Below, one piece after another: positions 1-4,938 of a stretch of 5,807 nt of DNA (positions are counted from its first letter, which is position 1; every line of letters starts with the position of its first letter). Origin of the DNA: Thermoleophilia bacterium. Lineage in GTDB: Bacteria; Actinomycetota; Thermoleophilia; RBG-16-64-13. The DNA lies in NCBI GenBank assembly GCA_016929985.1, contig JAFGIH010000720.1, positions 1 to 5,807 of the forward strand, written 5' to 3'. Made by a program: the position numbers and the translations under genes. Below the pieces are notes generated by a model. That model was not told the DNA's origin. It saw nothing but the letters and a program-made list of their open reading frames with translations, and made no database searches.

Positions 1-659
1 GCGAGTACTCGGCGCTGGTCGCGAGCGGGCGGATGACGTTCGCCGATGCCCTGCGGGTCGTTGATATCCGCGGCCGGGGGATGCAGGCCTGCGCGGATGA
101 GCAGGGCGGCGCCATGGCGGCCATCCTTGGCCTGGAGAACGAGGTCGCAGAGGAGATATGCGCATCACTATCTGACGTGTGGCTCGCCAACTACAACGCC
201 CCCGGGCAGGTGGTCATCTCGGGCTCGACGGAATCGGTCGTGGCAGCCGGCGAGTTCGCCAAAGAACGCGGAGCCGCGCGGGTGATCCTACTTCCGGTCT
301 CAGGAGCGTTCCATACTCCCTTCATGGCGGGTGCGGCCGCGTCGCTCAGGAAGGCTCTCGCAGAGGTCGAGTTCATACCCGGCTCGGGCAGGTTCTTCTC
401 CACCACGGAACTCCGCTATCCGGAGCCGGGTGAGTTGGCCGAGGTGCTGGAGCAGCAGCTCATGGCGCCGGTGAAGTTCGCGCAGGGCATGGAGATGGTG
501 CTCCAAACGCCTGGGGCGCCCGCCTCGGGCCTGGAGGTGGGGCCGGGTAACGTGCTGACGGGGCTCCTAAAAAGGATCTCGCGCGATCTACCGATGACGT
601 CGACCGGGGATGGTGGCGCCTTGCAGAAGGTATTGGAGCGTTTGGAGGGGGGCAAGTGA
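1..659 (+). CDS. fabD: Malonyl-CoA:ACP transacylase (FabD), 5'-truncated by window edge
   Basis: FabD moves the malonyl group from malonyl-CoA to the phosphopantetheine arm of acyl carrier protein, supplying the extender unit for cytosolic type II fatty-acid synthesis. The reading frame is already open at base 3, beginning EYSALVASGRM. This is the end of the family's GHSLGEYSAL nucleophile motif, so the catalytic serine lies just left of the window and roughly the first third of the protein is missing. The ATG at 33 is internal and is not the start. Visible family landmarks are the DIRGRGMQ segment, whose first Arg (bases 69-71) matches the conserved substrate-carboxylate Arg, then NAPGQVVISG, and the catalytic His in SGAFHTPFM (bases 312-314). 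The C-terminal LEVGPGNVLTGLLKRI is also typical. The gene ends in TGA at 657-659, which overlaps the fabG start by four bases, so the two are probably translationally coupled. Identity is secure. Confidence 0.96.
   Translation, partial: EYSALVASGRMTFADALRVVDIRGRGMQACADEQGGAMAAILGLENEVAEEICASLSDVWLANYNAPGQVVISGSTESVVAAGEFAKERGAARVILLPVSGAFHTPFMAGAAASLRKALAEVEFIPGSGRFFSTTELRYPEPGELAEVLEQQLMAPVKFAQGMEMVLQTPGAPASGLEVGPGNVLTGLLKRISRDLPMTSTGDGGALQKVLERLEGGK
644..648 (+). promoter_or_regulatory. Shine-Dalgarno of fabG
   Basis: A GGAGG core inside the last codons of fabD lies 7 bases before the GTG at 656. It supports that GTG as the fabG start within the GTGA overlap. Confidence 0.75.
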
Positions 660-1411
660 ACGAACAGCAGCGCAGTCTGGAAGGCCGGGTCGCCCTGGTC
701 ACCGGGGGGGCGAGGGGCATAGGCCGGGCAATCGCTCAGCGGCTTGCCGAAGACGGCGCCAGGGTAGGCATCGTCGATTTGGCGGACGTTGGGGCAGCCG
801 CCTCCCGTGAGATCCAGGAGAGCACGGGACGGGCGACGGCCTTCTTCAAGGCCGATATCTCCAAGGAACCGGAGGCCCGAATGGCTGTCGCCGAGATCGA
901 GGCGGCGCTGGGACCCGTAGACATCCTGGTGAACAACGCCGGGATAACCCGTGACGGGTTGGCCGTGACGATGGACGAGAAAGACTGGGACGCCGTTCTC
1001 ACCGTCAACCTCAAGGGCGCCTTCATCATGAGCAAAGCGGTGCTGCGCAGCATGATAAAGCGGCGCCAGGGCTCGATCATCAGCATCTCGAGTGTGGTCG
1101 CTCGGCGGGGCAATGCCGGCCAGGTGAACTACTCGGCTGCCAAGGCGGGCCTTATCGGTCTCACCAAGTCACTAGCCCGAGAGGTCGCATCCCGCAACGT
1201 TCGGGTGAACGCGGTCGCGCCCGGCTACATCGAGACGGAGATGACGGCGGCTTTGGATGAGAAGTCGCGGACCGCCCTCATCGGCCAGATCCCGCTCGGT
1301 CGCATCGGCACCCCGGAGGCGGTGGCCGACGCCGTGTCCTTCTTGGCGGGCGATTCGGCCTCGTTCATCACCGGCTCGGTGCTGGCGGTGGATGGCGGCC
1401 TTGGCATCTAG
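656..1411 (+). CDS. fabG: 3-oxoacyl-ACP reductase (FabG), SDR family
   Basis: FabG reduces 3-ketoacyl-ACP to 3-hydroxyacyl-ACP with NADPH, the first reduction of each elongation cycle, usually as a cytosolic tetramer. The 251-residue protein is full length for the family and is a classic short-chain dehydrogenase. It has the Rossmann nucleotide motif TGGARGIG at residues 16-23 and NNAG at 93-96. The catalytic tetrad is Asn118 (VNLKG), Ser146 (ISSVV), Tyr159 and Lys163 (YSAAK). The VNAVAPGYIETEM loop after the active site and the C-terminal AVDGGLGI are as expected. Many SDRs share these motifs, but its place directly after fabD and before fabF makes fatty-acid synthesis the clear assignment. 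The GTG start is chosen because it sits in a GTGA overlap with the fabD stop and has GGAGG 7 bases upstream. A run of seven G (704-710) encodes part of the nucleotide-binding motif; the frame is intact through it. Confidence 0.97.
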   Translation: MNEQQRSLEGRVALVTGGARGIGRAIAQRLAEDGARVGIVDLADVGAAASREIQESTGRATAFFKADISKEPEARMAVAEIEAALGPVDILVNNAGITRDGLAVTMDEKDWDAVLTVNLKGAFIMSKAVLRSMIKRRQGSIISISSVVARRGNAGQVNYSAAKAGLIGLTKSLAREVASRNVRVNAVAPGYIETEMTAALDEKSRTALIGQIPLGRIGTPEAVADAVSFLAGDSASFITGSVLAVDGGLGI

Positions 1412-1417
1412 CATCAG

Positions 1418-1426
1418 AAGGAGGTG
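1418..1426 (+). promoter_or_regulatory. Strong Shine-Dalgarno that fixes the fabF start
   Basis: AAGGAGGTG is a nine-base match to the complement of the 16S rRNA 3' end, with its GGAGG core 8 bases before ATG at 1433. The in-frame GTG at 1424-1426 is part of this ribosome-binding site, so it cannot plausibly be the start. This is the strongest ribosome-binding site in the window. Confidence 0.85.
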
Positions 1427-1432
1427 GCGCAT

Positions 1433-2695
1433 ATGAGTGGCGCGCCGAGAACTATCGAACTGAAACGAGTGGTGATCACGGGCATCGGTGTCGTCTCACC
1501 CTTGGGCATCGGCAACGAGACGTTCCTGGAAGGGCTTCTCGCCGGCCGGCCGGCCGTCAAACGCATCGAGCGTTTCGACACCACCGAGTATCCTGTCAAG
1601 ATCGGTGCCGAAGTACGGGGTTTCGACCCTACGGCTTTCATGGATCGCAAGTGGAGCAAGCGGATGGACCGTTTCGCCCAGTATGGGGTCGCCGCGGCCA
1701 CCCTCGCCCTGGCGGACTCGAGCTATCCCATCAGTGAAGACCCATACGCGGTTGGGGTTCTGGTGGGGTCGGGCGTGGGCGGGCTCGATACATTCTACGA
1801 CCAGATCGGCGTGCTCTTGGAGAAGGGACCGACCCGCGTGAGCCCCTTCTTCATCCCCATGATCATCGCCAATATCGCCTCAGCCTGTACCTCCATACTG
1901 CTTGGGCTCAAAGGCCCTGCGAACGCCACCTGTACGGCCTGTGCGGCCGGGACTAATGCCATCGGTGACGCCTTCGCGCTGATCAGGCGCGGAGACGCCA
2001 CGGCCATGTTCGCCGGCGGCGCCGAGGCGGCTGTGAACGAGGTGGGCATGTCGGCTTTCGCCGCAGCCCGCGCCATTTCATCGCGCAACGATGAGCCCGA
2101 AAGAGCCAGCCGGCCGTTCGACGCCGGCCGGGACGGATTCGTGATGGGCGAGGGCAGCGGTGTGCTGGTCTTGGAAGAACTGGAGCACGCTTTGCGGCGA
2201 GGGGCTCACATCTACGCTGAGATCGTAGGCTACGGCATGGCCGCTGACGCCCACCATCTGACCGAACCTGACGAGACGGGCGAGCCTGCCGCGATGGCCA
2301 TGACCAGAGCCCTGCGCGACGGTGGCATCGACCCCTCCGAGGTCGACTACATCAACGCGCACGGTACCTCCACTCCGCTGGGTGACATCATGGAGACCAA
2401 CGCCATCAAGAGAGCCTTGGGCGCTCACGCCACGAGGGTCATGATAAGCTCCAACAAGAGCATGTTCGGGCACTGCCTGGGTGCGGCCGGCGCGCTGGAG
2501 GCCGCCGCCACCGTGCTCTGTATGCAGGCCGGCATGGTGGCGCCTACCATCAACCTGGAAGAGCCTGATCCGCTCTGCGATCTCGACTACGTCCCCAATG
2601 TCGCGCGGGAAGCGGAGGTCGAAGTGGCTATGTCCAACAGCTTCGGTTTCGGCGGCCACAACGCGGCGATCGTACTGCGTAGGTGGCATGGCTAA
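1433..2695 (+). CDS. fabF: 3-oxoacyl-ACP synthase II (FabF, KAS II)
   Basis: FabF carries out the decarboxylative condensation of malonyl-ACP with an acyl-enzyme intermediate, the chain-extending step of type II fatty-acid synthesis. The protein has 420 residues when started at ATG 1433, close to the usual 410-415. The thiolase-fold landmarks are in order: RVVITGIGVVSPLG near the N-terminus, the nucleophile Cys170 in TACAAGTNAIG, His310 in NAHGTSTPLGD, Lys342 in SSNKSM and His347 in MFGH, then NSFGFGGHNA near the C-terminus. This Cys-His-His set separates FabF/FabB from FabH, which uses Cys-His-Asn. An extra Cys lies three residues before the nucleophile. The usual small residue in MTGH is Phe here. 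A GTG nine bases upstream is rejected because it lies inside the Shine-Dalgarno. acpP, normally found between fabG and fabF, is absent. The gene's TAA overlaps the accD start by eight bases. Confidence 0.97.
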   Translation: MSGAPRTIELKRVVITGIGVVSPLGIGNETFLEGLLAGRPAVKRIERFDTTEYPVKIGAEVRGFDPTAFMDRKWSKRMDRFAQYGVAAATLALADSSYPISEDPYAVGVLVGSGVGGLDTFYDQIGVLLEKGPTRVSPFFIPMIIANIASACTSILLGLKGPANATCTACAAGTNAIGDAFALIRRGDATAMFAGGAEAAVNEVGMSAFAAARAISSRNDEPERASRPFDAGRDGFVMGEGSGVLVLEELEHALRRGAHIYAEIVGYGMAADAHHLTEPDETGEPAAMAMTRALRDGGIDPSEVDYINAHGTSTPLGDIMETNAIKRALGAHATRVMISSNKSMFGHCLGAAGALEAAATVLCMQAGMVAPTINLEEPDPLCDLDYVPNVAREAEVEVAMSNSFGFGGHNAAIVLRRWHG

Positions 2696-3536
2696 GTATG
2701 TAACCATCCAGGTCACACGCAAGGAGCCGCCTCCCGGACCGGAGGTCTCCGGCGAGCACTGCAAGAAGTGCAGCGTTGCTTTGGCCCATGGCGAGCTTGA
2801 GCAGAACGCCCGCGTGTGTCCGTACTGCTCGCATCACTACGTCCTACCAAGTCACGAGCGGGTGGCTATGCTCGCCGATCCCGGCACCGCCAGCTTCATT
2901 GCCGAAGAGGTCCGTGCAATAGACCCGCTCGAATTCACCGACCTCCGGCCATATCCCGAGCGGATGTCAGAGGCGCAGTTTGCGACCGGTCTGAGCGAAG
3001 CGTTCCTGGCCGTGCTGTGCGAGATCTCCGGTCATCGCGCGGCGTTGGGCGTGCTCGACTTCAAGTTCTTGGGCGGCTCGATGGGCTCTGTGGTGGGAGA
3101 GCGCTTCTACCGGCTCGCGCGGGCGGCGGTCGAGCAGCGGAGGTCGATGGTGATCGTGGCCGGTTCTGGAGGCGCACGTATGCAGGAAGGGCTCATCTCC
3201 CTCATGCAAATGGCTAAGACCATCGTTGCCGTACAGATGCTGCGCAAGGCCGGACTCCCTTACATCACGGTCCTCACGCATCCGACCACAGGTGGGGTCT
3301 TCGCGAGTTTCGCCACTGTGGCGGATGTCATCCTGGCGGAACCAGGCGCCGTCATGAGCTTCTCCGGGGCTAGGATCATCGAGCAGACCATACGCGAGAA
3401 GCTTCCCCCAGGCTTCGGTTCTTCGGAGTCTCAGCTGGAACACGGCCAGGTGGACATGGTGGTGGATCGTAGAGAGCTCAAGCAGAGGCTGGGTCAGCTC
3501 CTCTCGTTCCTGGGGCCGGGTGAGGCAGATGTCTGA
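2688..3536 (+). CDS. accD: Acetyl-CoA carboxylase carboxyltransferase subunit beta (AccD)
   Basis: AccD pairs with AccA to form the carboxyltransferase that moves CO2 from carboxybiotin on AccB to acetyl-CoA, giving malonyl-CoA. The 282-residue product has the N-terminal zinc ribbon, Cys25-x2-Cys28 and Cys44-x2-Cys47, which marks bacterial AccD. The crotonase-type core follows: GGSMGSVVGERF (129-140), SGGARMQEGL (160-169), PTTGGVFASFA (199-209), IIEQTIREKLP (230-240) and EHGQVDMVVDR (251-261). The start is ATG 2688. The frame stays open further upstream inside fabF, but that part is shadow sequence, and the zinc ribbon begins soon after this ATG. The start overlaps the fabF stop as ATGGCTAA, with AGGTGG just ahead, implying coupled translation. 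Small departures from the common family pattern are GAR where GPR is usual near residue 227, and SSESQLEHG where a QRxEFLLEHG-like stretch is usual. Neither removes a known catalytic element. Confidence 0.96.
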   Translation: MAKYVTIQVTRKEPPPGPEVSGEHCKKCSVALAHGELEQNARVCPYCSHHYVLPSHERVAMLADPGTASFIAEEVRAIDPLEFTDLRPYPERMSEAQFATGLSEAFLAVLCEISGHRAALGVLDFKFLGGSMGSVVGERFYRLARAAVEQRRSMVIVAGSGGARMQEGLISLMQMAKTIVAVQMLRKAGLPYITVLTHPTTGGVFASFATVADVILAEPGAVMSFSGARIIEQTIREKLPPGFGSSESQLEHGQVDMVVDRRELKQRLGQLLSFLGPGEADV

Positions 3537-4356
3537 GCGCACCAGCCCGGAGGTCGCATGGCAGACGGTCCTACTCGCACGACACCAGGACCGGCCTCAG
3601 ACTCTCGACTACATCGCCGAAGCCCTGCCTGATTTCGTCGAGTTACGGGGCGACCGTCTTCACGGAGACGACTCGGCCGTGATCGGGGGCTTGGCCACCA
3701 TAGGAGGACAACGGGTAGTCCTGCTGGGGCACCAGAAGGGGCACTCCCTCAAGGAGAGGCAGGAGAGGAGCTTCGGGATGGCCCGCCCGGAGGGCTACCG
3801 CAAGGCCATCCGGCTCGCCCGCCTAGGCGAGAAATTCGGTGTCCCGGTGGTCACCCTGGTCGACACGCCCGGAGCCTATCCCGGCAGGGACGCCGAGGAA
3901 GGCGGACAGGCCGGAGCCATCGCGCGTAGCATCGAGGCCTTCGTGTGTCTCCGGGTGCCGACCGTCACCGTCATCATCGGGGAGGGCGGCTCAGGCGGCG
4001 CTCTCGCCTTTGCGACGACAGACCGGGTCATGATGCTGGAGAACTCCATCTACTCCGTGATCTCACCCGAAGGTTGTGCGGCTCTCGTGTGGCGGGACGC
4101 GGCCGAAGCGCCTCAAGCGGCAGCCGCGCTGCGCGTGGGGGCTCGCGATCTCTACGACCTCGGCCTGATAGATGTGCTCATCCCGGAACCCGAAGGGGGA
4201 GCGCACACCGATCATCGGCTGACGGCGAGGCGGGTCATGCATGAAGTGGAGTTGGCGCTGCACGACCTGTCGGCGCTCGACCCCGACGAGCGGCTGAGGC
4301 TACGTCACGAGAAGTACATCAAAATGGGGCGCTACGCCACGGCGAGTTCGAGGTAG
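3529..4356 (+). CDS. accA: Acetyl-CoA carboxylase carboxyltransferase subunit alpha (AccA)
   Basis: AccA is the partner of AccD in the acetyl-CoA carboxylase carboxyltransferase, helping form the carboxybiotin and acetyl-CoA sites. Family motifs are clear in the 275-residue product: RPQTLDYI (22-29), GHQKGHSLKER (67-77), FGMARPEGYRKA (82-93), DTPGAYPGRDAEEGGQ (112-127), GEGGSGGALA (151-160) and SVISPEGCAALVW (176-188). It is shorter than E. coli AccA (319 residues) because most of the N-terminal helical extension is missing; the chain begins almost directly at the conserved ARHxxRP segment. Such short forms are known in other bacteria. The start is set at ATG 3529, giving an eight-base overlap (ATGTCTGA) with accD. 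A GTG at 3520 would add three residues and cannot be excluded. GAGG lies only three bases before the ATG, so initiation probably relies on coupling to accD. Its 3' end overlaps the convergent HNH gene by 25 bases. Confidence 0.96.
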   Translation: MSERTSPEVAWQTVLLARHQDRPQTLDYIAEALPDFVELRGDRLHGDDSAVIGGLATIGGQRVVLLGHQKGHSLKERQERSFGMARPEGYRKAIRLARLGEKFGVPVVTLVDTPGAYPGRDAEEGGQAGAIARSIEAFVCLRVPTVTVIIGEGGSGGALAFATTDRVMMLENSIYSVISPEGCAALVWRDAAEAPQAAAALRVGARDLYDLGLIDVLIPEPEGGAHTDHRLTARRVMHEVELALHDLSALDPDERLRLRHEKYIKMGRYATASSR

Positions 4357-4838
4357 GGTAGCCAGGCCTCGGGCATCACTCGCTGTGAGGCCAGGACAAA
4401 ATCCCCCGGCAACGGCGGGCGCGGTTTGTGCGCCGGCGTCATCCCTACCTCCGACGGCAGGCAGGCTCCCTTGCGGACATTGCAGGGTGCGCACGAGGTG
4501 ACCACATTGTCCCAGGACGTCGTCCCCCCGCGGCTGCGGGGGATGATGTGGTCGATAGTGAGGTGCCGCGTGCTCCCACAGTACTGGCACCGGAACCCAT
4601 CGCGCGCCAATACGGCGCGCCTTGACAGACCCCTGCTCTCCACACGGGGAAGCCGTACGTAGTTGACCAACCGGATCACAGAGGGCACGGTGAGAGCCGT
4701 CCTCTCGGAGTGCAGAACGGTGCCGCCGGTCTCCACCGCCTCCGCCTTCCCTTTGAGCAGCAAAACCACTGCCCGGCGAGTCGAGCAGACATTCGCCGGC
4801 TCATACGTAGAATTCAGCACTAATACTCTGTGAAGCAC
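4332..4838 (-). CDS. Small HNH endonuclease family protein
   Basis: This is a compact HNH-fold (beta-beta-alpha-metal) protein, a presumed metal-dependent nuclease; substrate and role are unknown. Numbered from the GTG at 4838 (168 residues), the N-terminal part runs HRVLVLNSTYEPANVCSTRR, a block I associate with stand-alone HNH proteins common in Actinobacteria. A C-terminal HNH module follows. Cys84-x2-Cys87 and Cys116-x2-Cys119 form a structural zinc site. Asp96-His97 in IDHIIPRSRGG supplies the general-base His. Asn111 and Asn120 (in CAPCN) complete the H-N-N/H pattern. No signal peptide or membrane segment is seen. The start is uncertain: GTG codons at 4865, 4844 and 4838 are all in frame. 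The 4865 codon lies only three bases from a probable -10 box, so a start at 4844 or 4838 fits better, with GGAG, AGGG and GGGGG upstream. It is divergent from rarA and meets accA tail to tail. It could serve repair, restriction or a mobile-element role; nothing here decides. Confidence 0.88.
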   Translation of the reverse strand: MLHRVLVLNSTYEPANVCSTRRAVVLLLKGKAEAVETGGTVLHSERTALTVPSVIRLVNYVRLPRVESRGLSRRAVLARDGFRCQYCGSTRHLTIDHIIPRSRGGTTSWDNVVTSCAPCNVRKGACLPSEVGMTPAHKPRPPLPGDFVLASQRVMPEAWLPYLELAVA

Positions 4839-4868
4839 GCTCACCCCCGGTGCCCTGCTCCGCACACC

Positions 4869-4874
4869 ATTCTA
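4869..4874 (-). promoter_or_regulatory. Probable -10 box for the HNH gene
   Basis: On the minus strand TAGAAT reads from 4874 to 4869, one base off the TATAAT consensus. A transcript would begin near 4862, leaving a leader of about 18-24 bases before the GTG at 4844 or 4838. I see no good -35 at 16-18 bases and no TG extension, so this rests on the hexamer and its position. Confidence 0.4.
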
Positions 4875-4923
4875 GACCGTCGGCGCGTTCACCGCTGAGC
4901 GCGCGTCTGCTTGCACCACACGC

Positions 4924-4932
4924 TGGTAGAAT
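4924..4932 (+). promoter_or_regulatory. Extended -10 promoter element of rarA, giving a leaderless start
   Basis: TGGTAGAAT combines the extended TG-n element with TAGAAT at 4927-4932. The first base of the rarA ATG is the seventh base after the box, exactly where transcription normally starts. No Shine-Dalgarno lies upstream of the ATG. Together these point to a leaderless mRNA. No recognisable -35 hexamer is correctly spaced; TTGCAC at 4911-4916 is only 10 bases away, and the TG extension may compensate. Confidence 0.6.
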
Positions 4933-4938
4933 CCGGGT

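Larger units (their letters stand above)
4839..4938. other. Divergent intergenic region between the HNH gene and rarA
   Basis: This 100-base stretch separates the two gene starts and holds a TAGAAT box for each direction, with the boxes about 50 bases apart. Midway between them GCGCGT occurs twice on the plus strand (4883-4888 and 4901-4906, 18 bases apart). In GC-rich DNA that repeat is weak evidence of an operator. No RNA gene or terminator was seen. Confidence 0.5.

Noticed and set aside
1424..1432. GTG at 1424 as an alternative fabF start, three codons upstream.
   Set aside because: The GTG is part of the AAGGAGGTG Shine-Dalgarno and would have no ribosome-binding site of its own.
1541..1556. 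Tandem, self-complementary CCGG-rich stretch in fabF.
   Set aside because: It encodes Ala-Gly-Arg-Pro-Ala in frame with no stop or shift; GC-rich codon choice explains it.
2078..2764. Long minus-strand open frame (228 codons) opposite the end of fabF.
   Set aside because: It is a GC-rich antisense shadow with no recognisable domain; the plus-strand FabF motifs account for this DNA.
2967..3542. Minus-strand open frame of 191 codons opposite accD.
   Set aside because: It is an antisense shadow of a clearly conserved gene and matches no family I recognise.
4365..4392. Inverted repeat GGCCTC / GAGGCC with a 16-base loop just after the accA stop, a candidate accA terminator.
   Set aside because: The stem is only six base pairs, the loop is long, no T-tract follows, and it is HNH coding sequence.
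4525..4542. Perfect 7-bp all-GC inverted repeat (CCCCCGC / GCGGGGG, 4-base loop) resembling a terminator stem.
   Set aside because: It lies inside the HNH gene and encodes the conserved PRSRGG motif; no T-run follows in either direction, so the symmetry follows from the codons.
4911..4932. TTGCAC (4911-4916) as a -35 element for the rarA promoter.
   Set aside because: It lies only 10 bases from the -10 box, far short of the required 16-18.
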